Assembly (NCBI GenBank): GCA_963677165.2
Contig: CAXXSX010000002.1
Span: 3,596,001-3,660,000, forward strand
DNA: 64,000 nucleotides
Reading direction: 5' to 3'
Source: JAFGXT01 sp963677165
GTDB lineage: Bacteria > Verrucomicrobiota > Lentisphaeria > Victivallales > SZUA-371
Part shown: positions 8,887-16,484 of the stretch, one piece after another
How positions within the stretch are numbered: position 1 is the stretch's first letter
How the letters are laid out: each line of letters starts with the position of its first letter
Program-made: the position numbers and the translations under genes
The notes under the pieces: generated by a model
Seen by the model: the letters and a program-made list of their open reading frames with translations, nothing else
The model's database searches: none
Told to the model about the DNA's origin: nothing

Positions 8887-10061
8887 GCATTTACCTCCGT
8901 TATCTCGTCCCGTACTAGTTTGCGGCGGCAATTGACACAATGTCCTGTAAGTTTAAATTGTTGCCAGAATTTGGGTATAGATGGCCCATTTTTTTTCCCG
9001 CAGTGTGGACATTTAAAGCTCAGATTCCATCTTTTTCGCAGAATTCGCAATATGATCTGAGTCCAGACCAGCGGAATTACGATGAAGATAATACCGATAC
9101 TAAACCAGCACAACCAATAGTCATGAGTGAGTCTTTCGAGAACTGAAAAGACAAATACTCCAGGGAACGTGACCAGTCCAAGGTACCAGAGATTAAGGGA
9201 AGAGACTTTAGAGTAACGCTGAACGGCTTTCCAATCCATCATGTCCTCTGTATCCGGTTCACTCGCGATTTCACAGATGTGTGCGCCGCAGTTCGTACAG
9301 TTTCCGGTGACAGCCACTATTCTGTGGTTCGGTTCTTTATTGCAATAAGGACAACATCTTTCTGAGTTCGTGGAGACTCCTCGATAATTTTTATCGAGTT
9401 TCCGATTGATTCGTTCGCATTTTGAATCAATAAAGCGAAGCAGTTTTTCCATTATGTTGACAAATAGAGGGGCAACTCCGGAAATTATAATAATGACAGT
9501 GCCGGTGCACATGACTAATCTTGCAATGAATTCCGGTAGATTATTTTGTTGGAATTCCCCTGCCAGTAATTTGAGTGAAACAATAATAGCCGCAAGTATT
9601 AACATAACCAGAAGTTGACCGACGATTGAGCCGATGGTGTACGTTTTTTGATTGGGATTGCGTGGTTTTAGCACATCTTCTCCGGGAAGAGAATATCCGG
9701 CTTTAAACGGACGTGAGTCGTTTGCTATTACGGTGTGGCAATTCGGACAGCGTCGAATTGCGGGAAAAAACGAAATAAGTTTTGCATCGCATCCATGACA
9801 TCGGGGCCAGTCACCTATTTGCTGGTTGATTTTCCCACAGATACCCAAAATAATGGGCCAGGCGGCCAGCGCTAATAGAAAACCTCCAACCTGCCATCCC
9901 AGATGCCAGCTTTGGGTTGTCGGAATCCATCCGTATAATCCGATAAAAATATATATTAATCCAAGTCCCCATGCCAGCAGCCGGTTTCGAAATGCTGTCG
10001 CTTGTTTTTCGGTTTCGAGGCTGCTTAGAAGTTCCGTAACATCGTATTTATCGGACCTCAT
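8883..10061 (-). CDS. Polytopic membrane protein with three zinc ribbons, first gene of the operon
   Basis: ATG 10061 follows GGAG by 7 bases; 392 residues. Membrane segments alternate with zinc ribbons: two helices at about 29-75, ribbon 1 (CHGC/CPNC, about 90-110), two helices at about 145-205, ribbon 2 (CPYC/CTNC, about 235-265), two helices at about 290-345, ribbon 3 (CPHC/CVNC, about 355-385). Such ribbons in membrane proteins usually bind zinc structurally or contact nucleic acid or protein; none is catalytic here. It heads a run of at least seven genes (10061 to 3822) with ATGA overlaps. A likely promoter region lies at 10062-10140. Confidence 0.7.
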   Translation of the reverse strand: MRSDKYDVTELLSSLETEKQATAFRNRLLAWGLGLIYIFIGLYGWIPTTQSWHLGWQVGGFLLALAAWPIILGICGKINQQIGDWPRCHGCDAKLISFFPAIRRCPNCHTVIANDSRPFKAGYSLPGEDVLKPRNPNQKTYTIGSIVGQLLVMLILAAIIVSLKLLAGEFQQNNLPEFIARLVMCTGTVIIIISGVAPLFVNIMEKLLRFIDSKCERINRKLDKNYRGVSTNSERCCPYCNKEPNHRIVAVTGNCTNCGAHICEIASEPDTEDMMDWKAVQRYSKVSSLNLWYLGLVTFPGVFVFSVLERLTHDYWLCWFSIGIIFIVIPLVWTQIILRILRKRWNLSFKCPHCGKKNGPSIPKFWQQFKLTGHCVNCRRKLVRDEITEVNA

Positions 10062-10102
10062 TATTTTTCTCCGTTTCTTCGTCCCGAACAAGTATAAAAA
10101 CA

Positions 10103-10116
10103 TACATCTAAATGTA
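10103..10116. promoter_or_regulatory. Palindrome upstream of the zinc-ribbon operon
   Basis: TACATCTAAATGTA is an inverted repeat with 5-bp arms around CTAA. It lies 42 bases upstream of the first operon ATG. On the minus strand TTGTAT and TATGTT, 17 bases apart, flank and overlap it, so it may be an operator over a promoter. No experiment or regulator is attached to it. Confidence 0.3.
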
Positions 10117-10264
10117 CGTTAATACAAGGCTGACACAGGGGAACTCCAATTAGAGTCAATATGTTTTTTGTTTTTTTTATATAAGGATTTGTGAATCGTT
10201 ATTTTTAGCATTAAAATATATAGTACAGATTCATCATTATCCCTCGTGGGGCTGGAGGAAGGGA

Positions 10265-11263
10265 ATGGCTGTAAAAAATCATTGTTTTGAAAAGAGATGT
10301 ATTTACTGCAACAAGAAAAGCAATCGCTATATGCTTATTGACGGTCGGCCCGTCTGTTCGGACGAGTGTGCCGCTAAGCTAATCGAACTGCGTGAGAAAG
10401 CGCCGTATGCCGGTATGCATTTGGCTACTGCCCGGGGAGCATATGTTCATCATGGAATCGGCGATCTCGAAGGGAATATTATTCATTATTCAGGAGTCCG
10501 TAAAAACCGTGAGACCGGTGTGATCTGCAAGACTTCCCTAAGACAATTCTGTGCGAAGCAAGGTTTTAAAGTCATAAAGCATCCGAAACGGAAATTTTCA
10601 ATACTTTCCGCAGTTAGTCGGGCAGAATCAAGAATTGACGAAAAAGTGTACGACTTGCCGGCAAATAACTGCGAACACTTTGTTTTCTGGTCTATTGAAG
10701 GAAAACATATGAGCACTCAGGTAGAGTATGTGGTAAAAGTTATTGCCGCCTTGTGTTTCATTATCGTTCTTGCAGCAAGTCTGGAATTTTTCGCTTTGAG
10801 TGGTACTAGGGGACTGGCTTCAAGCTCATGGCTGGGGAAAGTGACCCATGGTTCCGGTTTAATTTCATTACTGTTTCTCATGGGCGTTTGTGGAGCTATG
10901 ATTATTGCGATAGGGCTTCATATTTCAGTATTCAGAGTATCACCGGGAATGCCGTCAAAAGATGCTAAATATAAGAGAATAGGCAAATACAGTGCTTATT
11001 TTTCTGCTGTTGTTTATGCTGGTATCGGGATGCTTCTATTGGAATTGCGTGCTCAGCAAACTTACAATTTCGGCTCGGAATTGATGGATTATCAATATCT
11101 TGTCCGCTATGTTGTTCTTACATTGTTCTATGGAACCGCCTTGCCTGCGGTTATGACCGCGATAACCGGTTACGGCATTTATAAGCTTTGCTGGTATTAC
11201 AACCGCTACAAAGAGTTGAAAGTTTTTGACTCGGAAGACAACGTTTCGGGTAGAGAGGAATGA
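10265..11263 (+). CDS. LRAT-like domain protein with N-terminal zinc finger and C-terminal membrane region
   Basis: Strong SD GGAGGAAGGGA precedes ATG 10265; 332 residues. Residues 12-35 hold C-x2-C and C-x3-C, a small treble-clef-like zinc finger. Residues about 50-150 match the LRAT/NlpC-P60 thiol superfamily: an HHGIG block (His62/63), His74 in IIHYSG twelve residues on, and the nucleophile motif NCEHF with Cys136. LRAT-family enzymes transfer or cleave acyl groups on lipids. Four membrane helices follow at about 156-178, 195-218, 237-258 and 275-300. It is divergent from the zinc-ribbon operon and shares its zinc-plus-membrane style, which suggests but does not prove a joint role. Confidence 0.75.
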   Translation: MAVKNHCFEKRCIYCNKKSNRYMLIDGRPVCSDECAAKLIELREKAPYAGMHLATARGAYVHHGIGDLEGNIIHYSGVRKNRETGVICKTSLRQFCAKQGFKVIKHPKRKFSILSAVSRAESRIDEKVYDLPANNCEHFVFWSIEGKHMSTQVEYVVKVIAALCFIIVLAASLEFFALSGTRGLASSSWLGKVTHGSGLISLLFLMGVCGAMIIAIGLHISVFRVSPGMPSKDAKYKRIGKYSAYFSAVVYAGIGMLLLELRAQQTYNFGSELMDYQYLVRYVVLTLFYGTALPAVMTAITGYGIYKLCWYYNRYKELKVFDSEDNVSGREE

Positions 11264-11409
11264 TGGAGTTTTTGTTAATTGTTTCGATTTTGCTATAAAG
11301 TCATATCTCTTTGCTATTTTATCTCGTTTATAATATAGTTATAATACTTACCGTTTCGTTTTTGTAATGCTATGATTTTTAAAGATTCGTGCGAAATGCA
11401 GTTTATCAG

Positions 11410-11498
11410 GTAGGGACGGTTCTCCGTAACCGTCAGTTATTTTGTGCCAGAGCACAAAATCCAGGAAAACGGCGCGCTACGGAGAGTACGCCCTACCC
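11410..11498. repeat. REP/MITE-like palindromic element
   Basis: The left arm begins GTAGGGACGGTTCTCCGTAA and the right arm (11471-11498) is its imperfect reverse complement, reading GTAGGGCGTACTCTCCGTAG on the other strand. The centre carries a perfect 9-bp hairpin ATTTTGTGC-CAGA-GCACAAAAT. The nested design, about 90 bases in an intergenic gap, is typical of small non-coding dispersed repeats. No second copy is in this window. Confidence 0.6.
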
Positions 11499-11525
11499 AT
11501 TACGTCTCATTTTACAAGAGTCTTT

Positions 11526-12005
11526 TTATATGACCCTGTCACAACATTTAATCACTGAGTCGATTTTATCAATAGCTTCCGCTAATCCGATGGTCATGTC
11601 ATAAAGTTCCTGGATGTCATTCAGTAAATCCCGGCGACGAGAACATCCGAGGACCGGAGTCATGTTGTCACGAAATGCCAGTGTGTAAATCGGACGTCCT
11701 TCCCAGCCCATTAAAGTCAGGAGCAGATGGGCGGAACCAACGTCTACAGGCCGATCAAGTTTTGCCAGAGCAATAATATATTTACCGTCCGTTATGGTGT
11801 CGTATTTCAGTGAAACGGTTCGTGACTCCGGACTGAAACAGTTAATTTTGATCTTTAATCCTTCCTCTGGGCCGAATGGAGTATATTTAACGCCTTCAAT
11901 ACGGTCATGATAAAGCTCAAGAAATTCATGAAACAACGAACGCTGTTTCATTTTAAAGAATTCTTCAGGTTTACTGTCTGCTCGGTAGCTTACAGGTGTT
12001 TCCAT
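11526..12005 (-). CDS. Hypothetical protein, 159 residues
   Basis: ATG 12005 is preceded by GGGGGATCAAA, a good SD; the longer open frame to 12092 is rejected because it runs through that SD and a palindromic repeat. No signal or membrane segment is visible. The protein alternates helix (FFKMKQRSLFHEFLELYHD), strands (KYDTITDGKYIIALAKLD, PIYTLAFRD) and a C-terminal helix (DLLNDIQELYDMTIGLAEAID). That layout resembles small chaperone-like alpha/beta folds such as YbjN or type III secretion chaperones, which I offer only as a hypothesis. It stands alone on its strand. Confidence 0.6.
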   Translation of the reverse strand: METPVSYRADSKPEEFFKMKQRSLFHEFLELYHDRIEGVKYTPFGPEEGLKIKINCFSPESRTVSLKYDTITDGKYIIALAKLDRPVDVGSAHLLLTLMGWEGRPIYTLAFRDNMTPVLGCSRRRDLLNDIQELYDMTIGLAEAIDKIDSVIKCCDRVI

Positions 12006-12016
12006 TTTGATCCCCC

Positions 12017-12031
12017 ATCCGTACGACGGAT
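12017..12031. repeat. 15-bp palindrome of the boundary repeat family
   Basis: ATCCGTACGACGGAT directly abuts the GGGGGA SD (12011-12016, minus strand) of the gene starting at 12005. The same 15-mer in either orientation ends the longer repeats at 28151-28219 and 47824-47887; a TCCGT-ACGGA version starts the copy at 41791. Confidence 0.6.
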
Positions 12032-12387
12032 TTCTTGTTCTGTTTATATGCTTATGCAGTACCGGAAGATCAAATACACAAAAGAGGCGCATCCGATCAC
12101 ACCTAGCCTAGGTACGCCAATACCTGAACAAAGATACGATGAATGCGCCGAAAATGAAAGATACGCCCGCTTATAATACATCTCCTATAAACGAGCGCAA
12201 CTTCCAACATTCTGTTTCTTTGTTCAATAAAAATTTGGCGTTTTAGACTAGAAACGGTAATGCAGGAAGCCATTGCTATTATTAATGACTTATATGGTTG
12301 TCTGAAATCTTATATCTATATAAATGCTCCAATATAATTAAACACTAATATATAGTATAGAGCTGGTTCTTGAAAAAGCAAATACGA

Positions 12388-12432
12388 AAGTGATTAAGTT
12401 TTAAGTGATTAAGTTTTAAGTGATTAAGTTTT
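12388..12432. repeat. Three perfect tandem copies of a 15-bp unit
   Basis: AAGTGATTAAGTTTT is repeated three times without change and without spacers (12388-12402, 12403-12417, 12418-12432). It lies about 100 bases upstream of psd. It could be a slippage product or a set of protein-binding sites. Confidence 0.85.
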
Positions 12433-12476
12433 TATCCCGGTTTTAGGGGGAGGCTTTAGGCTTTGCATTTTGAATT

Positions 12477-12504
12477 ATTGCGGAATTATGATATATTCCG
12501 CAAT
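12477..12504. repeat. Inverted repeat upstream of psd
   Basis: ATTGCGGAAT and ATTCCGCAAT (10-bp arms, perfect) flank an 8-base AT-only-like loop. The sequence before it (CATTTTGAATT) followed by TGCGGAA is shared with the 18-bp palindrome at 3667-3705. It lies 33 bases before the psd ATG, so it could affect psd expression. Confidence 0.7.
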
Positions 12505-12536
12505 TAAATTCACTTTTATTACAATGTGGCAGAATC

Positions 12537-13430
12537 ATGATAATTAATCCCGATAAATATATAAACCGTGAGACCGGAAAGCCGGAATCCGAAGTGGTGA
12601 TGGGCGGAGCCCTGATCAACTTTATCTATAATACGATTGCCGGACGCATGCTCTGGCCATTTTTCTTCGGTACCGGAATCGTGTCCAAACTGATGGGAAG
12701 CTATTTTTCCAGCCGGTTTTCGCACGGACAGATCGCCAAAACAATTGAGAGCTTAAGTATCAATATGGATGAGGCGGAATATCCCGCCGAGCATTATGGG
12801 GCCTTTAATGAATTTTTCACCCGTAAGCTGAAAGATGGCGCACGGCCTTTTGATTCGTCATCGGAACGGCTGGTATCACCTTCGGATGGACGTATTATTG
12901 TGTTTGAAAACGTGGGATTGAATGACAAATTTCCGGTGAAAGGGGCCGATTATACGCTGAACGCGATTTGCGATGAGCAGCTTCCCGATGATAATTATGC
13001 CGTCGCGGTGGTCTGGTTGTGCCCTTCGGATTATCACCACTATCATTTTCCCTGTGATTGCTCGCAGGTCAAGCCGCGATGTTATCTCAAAGGCAAATAC
13101 CACTCGGTTAATCCTGTGGCGTTGGCGCGTTACCCACGGCTTTACGCGGAGAATGAACGTTCCGTGAATGTCTTGAAATCCGATGTGTTCGGCGAGTTCC
13201 GTTATATTGAGGTCGGGGCATTCGGGGTAGGGGCCATAGTCGAAACAGCCGAAGGAACCGAGTATAAGAAAATGGATACGAAAGGACATTTTCTGTTTGG
13301 CGGCAGTACCATTATCCTAGTTTTATCACAGCGCAAAGTTAAATTCGATGAAGATTTATTAAAAGCTACTTCACAGGGATATGGAACTCGTCTCAAGGTC
13401 GGGGAGAGTATCGGCTCTGCTGTCTCTTAA
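12537..13430 (+). CDS. psd: Phosphatidylserine decarboxylase proenzyme
   Basis: The enzyme converts phosphatidylserine to phosphatidylethanolamine at the membrane, using a pyruvoyl group made by self-cleavage. At 297 residues it has the N-terminal helical extension of the longer Psd type, the FNEFFTRKLKDGARPF block, the SPSDGRI strand, the DYHHYHFPCDC active-site region, and near the C-terminus the cleavage motif GGST with Ser257 as the expected pyruvoyl source. No strong SD is visible before ATG 12537. It precedes the creatininase-family gene by 33 bases, so the two are probably co-transcribed. Confidence 0.92.
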   Translation: MIINPDKYINRETGKPESEVVMGGALINFIYNTIAGRMLWPFFFGTGIVSKLMGSYFSSRFSHGQIAKTIESLSINMDEAEYPAEHYGAFNEFFTRKLKDGARPFDSSSERLVSPSDGRIIVFENVGLNDKFPVKGADYTLNAICDEQLPDDNYAVAVVWLCPSDYHHYHFPCDCSQVKPRCYLKGKYHSVNPVALARYPRLYAENERSVNVLKSDVFGEFRYIEVGAFGVGAIVETAEGTEYKKMDTKGHFLFGGSTIILVLSQRKVKFDEDLLKATSQGYGTRLKVGESIGSAVS

Positions 13431-13463
13431 ATATTAAATATTAGAAAATTAAGGCCGAAAATA

Positions 13464-14231
13464 ATGATGAAATCAGCATACGAGATGCGTCCTCACGAAA
13501 TTCTGGAGGCCCGTGAAAAGTCTTCTTGCGCGTTTATTCCGATCGCACCGTGTTTTGAGTGGCACTCCTATCATTTGCCGCTGGGCACCGATGGGTTGAT
13601 CGGCGAGGGGATTTGTCGTGAGATAGCGGAACGTGTGAATGGCATATATTTCAAACCGCTGTCGTTTGGTCTTGATGCCGTACGTACCGAAGATGAACTG
13701 AAAGACTGGGGATTTGCACCGGATGAATACGTGTATGGAATGCGTTTCCCGGATGTGCCGCTGTTTAGTGAATATTGCTCTGAAGCGGAAATGGAGGCAT
13801 CATTAAAAAATCGGATTGAAGCCGTTAAAAAATCCGGGTTTAAATATATTTTTATCGTCAATGCCCATGGCGGACAGGGACAATTTCCATTGGTTAACCG
13901 TGTGGCTGATGAGCTCGACAGCGAAGCTGCCAGGGTTATTTCTGTTAACCTTTTTAAACTCATGACCTATGACCATTCCATGCTGAATTGCGGAGGGCAT
14001 GCCGGACAGAGTGAGACGCTTATGCTGATGGCGTTTTATCCTGAATTGGTGGACCTCAGCCGGTTGCCGGAAGGAGAGTTAAAGGTTCGTGAGTTTGGTA
14101 TACTTCATGACGAACCGGTAATTCCAGATGAATGTAATCCGCGTCATTTACTCAGTTGCGTTGCGAATGAGTTAAAACACAATATTATCGATAACCTCGA
14201 AAAATTTGTTGCCCAGACGGTAAAAAAATAA
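13464..14231 (+). CDS. Creatininase-family amidohydrolase
   Basis: The 255 residues match the creatininase/MftE/formamide-amidohydrolase family. Metal-binding segments are clear: EWHSYHLPLGTD near residue 32, NAHGGQ near 133, and GGHAGQSETLMLM near 178. Members are zinc- or manganese-dependent and cut C-N bonds in cyclic amides or formamides; the substrate cannot be read from the sequence. A second in-frame ATG follows the first, so the start is 13464 or 13467. Location after psd suggests co-expression but no pathway link is evident. Confidence 0.85.
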   Translation: MMKSAYEMRPHEILEAREKSSCAFIPIAPCFEWHSYHLPLGTDGLIGEGICREIAERVNGIYFKPLSFGLDAVRTEDELKDWGFAPDEYVYGMRFPDVPLFSEYCSEAEMEASLKNRIEAVKKSGFKYIFIVNAHGGQGQFPLVNRVADELDSEAARVISVNLFKLMTYDHSMLNCGGHAGQSETLMLMAFYPELVDLSRLPEGELKVREFGILHDEPVIPDECNPRHLLSCVANELKHNIIDNLEKFVAQTVKK

Positions 14232-14314
14232 TCAACGTTGCTGTTTTTTCTGTTTATTTGCATAAGCTATAACAAAATACATGACTGCCGCCGCTCTGTT
14301 GGAGTTTGCCGAAA

Positions 14315-16447
14315 TTATTCCAGCGGTTCAACTTCCAGTGAAGGCAGGTCGATTCTTTTGTTATGTTGTTTTTGATGCCGCTGTGACCCAATGAGTAACG
14401 CGCCGATCAGCAGCATTACGAATGAACAGCTGAAGATCGCGATTTTTCCTGACAGATTATTGGGAACGAACAGCAGCAGAAATATGAACGCTCCGTAAAT
14501 GACGGACAAGGTTCCCAGTATGACGGCCTGTTGTTTGCTATTATCATTTTCCGCGCCGATTTCCTCGTTGAAATTGACCGGTGTATTCATGTCTTTGAAG
14601 AGTTTGTCGACGGACTCGGAAAAGCCGGACAGCTTTTCCTTTTTATAGAAAAAACCGGTGAGATAAAAAAACAGGAAGCACAGCGGGGTGACAATCAGGT
14701 TGGGAATGAAAAACGGATTACTTCGAACATAATCATAAATGCTCAGCATGGAGGTACCTTTCAGCATCGGCCTGAGCCACGCGGCTGTACTGTCCTGGCG
14801 CAGATAGCCGAACAGCAGATATGAGATGGCGATAGAAAAGACTACAGTGACCCATGCCGACCATGGCGGCGTTCTTTTCATAAACATTCCAAGCAGGAAG
14901 ATGACCGCCGGACCGGAGCCTACAAATGCTCCGAAATACAGATAAGTATCGAAAATAGAAATATTACCGAAGTTGGCAAGAAGCAGCGCCACGGCAATTA
15001 CGCATGACCCGGAAAATACCGTGGCCAGTTGACCCGCCGCAAACAATTCCCTGTCGGATGCTTCCGGCCGAAGTATGTCACGATAAAAGTTGCAAACGAT
15101 CAATCCTGCATTTCTGTTGAAGGCGCTGTCAAGACTTGACATTGTTGCCGCGAACAATCCTACGATCAACAGTCCAAGAAGTCCCTGTGGCAGCAGTTTC
15201 ATGGCTATTGCAATATATGACATTTCCTCCGGATGGCTGACGATTCCGGTAAAATCGGAAATCAGGTTTGGCAGCAGCGTCGGGGCGGCCCATACGGGAA
15301 TAAACCACAACGGAGGAAGCAGTGCATACCCGATTAGCGGAATCAGCGTTGATTTCCTGGCGTGTTCGGAATCTTTAGCTGAAATATATTTCCCCGCCGT
15401 CATCATATTGTTTCTCAGCAGAATGGACCCGATTACCGTTGACGCCAGAAAGAGCCAGTCGTATTTGATTGAACCAAGCGGATAAAAGATGTTGAAAAAA
15501 TGCTCCGGGAGCTGATTAAAAAATGCCGTGATGCCGCCCACTTTTATTAACGCCAGGACTGCAGTTGTCACTGAAATCGTCATTAACAGCAGTAGCTGAA
15601 TGAAATCGCTGGCAGCTACGGCCCAGCTTCCGCCAAGAAGAGCCATGATCAGCACGGTTATCCCGGTAAGAATAATGATCCAGTTTTTTCTTGACGCCAT
15701 CTTTTTCTGAGCGTCACGGGCCCGGTTCAATTCGTCCAGATAGCCGTTGTTGGCCGCATTTTGATTCAGTCCATCCAGATATTTTTCAAAAACCAGGGAA
15801 CTTTTCAACAGATTTCCCCATTGCTTTGGGGAGATGGCATGATGTTGTTCAAATGTTTTCCTGATCGCCTGGTAGATGGTGATACTCTCTTTGACTCTTT
15901 TATCCTGTCCGACAGCTTTTCCTTTCAGGTTTTGTGAATCGATAAATGCGATAAGGGCGGCGGCTTTTACCGCTTCCGGTTTGGTGACTAGTTGATCCGG
16001 TCTGCAGAAAACCGTGGTAAGAATGAGGGCCAGGCTCAGTAGCCATGCTCCTCCGGCAAGCGGAGCGCTGAAAATGCTGAGCCAGTTAAAGAATTGTTCA
16101 CTGATTTTGCCATACCGGCGTCTGACTCCGTCGATCGGGGTAATAAGGCGCATTTGCCGGAGCCGGGTTGCAAAGAAGGCATAGCCGATGATGTATCCTG
16201 CCACATCCATGACATAAACGTATAATATCAGGATGCCGTATTTATAGGCGATTCCTGCGGCGCCGGTAAAAGTCCAGCAACTGAAATTGGAGATGAAAAG
16301 ACTTCCTCCCAGAAGCCACCAGCACATGCGCTGTCCACCGGCAAAATAGTCCTTCGAACCTTTATTGAACTTTTTGAACACAAAGCCAAGTGAAATAATA
16401 AATAAAAAATAAAAGATAATTACTATATAGTCGTAGACAGATATCAT
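14315..16447 (-). CDS. Sodium:solute symporter (SSS family) with an inserted soluble loop
   Basis: This inner-membrane transporter of 710 residues has the SSS pattern: DYFAGGQRMCWWLLGGSLFISNFSCWTFTG near residues 34-65, repeated helices, and GLFAATMSSLDSAFNRNAGL near 430-450, which carries the residues that bind Na+ in this family. It is longer than the usual 480-550 residues. The excess is a polar helical stretch at about 155-255 inserted between two membrane helices, plus a C-terminal extension with two more helices. It closes an operon that begins with a GntR/LacI-type regulator and a heparinase-like lyase, so it probably imports the released oligo- or monosaccharide. Confidence 0.88.
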   Translation of the reverse strand: MISVYDYIVIIFYFLFIISLGFVFKKFNKGSKDYFAGGQRMCWWLLGGSLFISNFSCWTFTGAAGIAYKYGILILYVYVMDVAGYIIGYAFFATRLRQMRLITPIDGVRRRYGKISEQFFNWLSIFSAPLAGGAWLLSLALILTTVFCRPDQLVTKPEAVKAAALIAFIDSQNLKGKAVGQDKRVKESITIYQAIRKTFEQHHAISPKQWGNLLKSSLVFEKYLDGLNQNAANNGYLDELNRARDAQKKMASRKNWIIILTGITVLIMALLGGSWAVAASDFIQLLLLMTISVTTAVLALIKVGGITAFFNQLPEHFFNIFYPLGSIKYDWLFLASTVIGSILLRNNMMTAGKYISAKDSEHARKSTLIPLIGYALLPPLWFIPVWAAPTLLPNLISDFTGIVSHPEEMSYIAIAMKLLPQGLLGLLIVGLFAATMSSLDSAFNRNAGLIVCNFYRDILRPEASDRELFAAGQLATVFSGSCVIAVALLLANFGNISIFDTYLYFGAFVGSGPAVIFLLGMFMKRTPPWSAWVTVVFSIAISYLLFGYLRQDSTAAWLRPMLKGTSMLSIYDYVRSNPFFIPNLIVTPLCFLFFYLTGFFYKKEKLSGFSESVDKLFKDMNTPVNFNEEIGAENDNSKQQAVILGTLSVIYGAFIFLLLFVPNNLSGKIAIFSCSFVMLLIGALLIGSQRHQKQHNKRIDLPSLEVEPLE

Positions 16448-16484
16448 TTTTAGCTGTACTCCATGAAGTTTTCGTCGGTGCCGT

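Larger units (their letters stand above)
12006..12536. other. Gene-free interval
   Basis: Contents: a 15-bp palindrome at 12017-12031 next to the SD of the 159-residue gene; a weak 45-codon minus frame at 12044-12181 that I do not accept as a gene; AT-rich sequence; three tandem 15-bp units at 12388-12432; and an inverted repeat at 12477-12504 just before psd. I see no RNA gene. Confidence 0.5.

Noticed and set aside
12044..12181. 45-codon minus frame with AGGAG next to its ATG
   Set aside because: The SD is directly against the ATG with no spacing, the product resembles nothing, and it overlaps a palindromic repeat; too weak to call.
12388..12432. Tandem repeat considered as a CRISPR remnant
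   Set aside because: Units are only 15 bases and there are no spacers between them.
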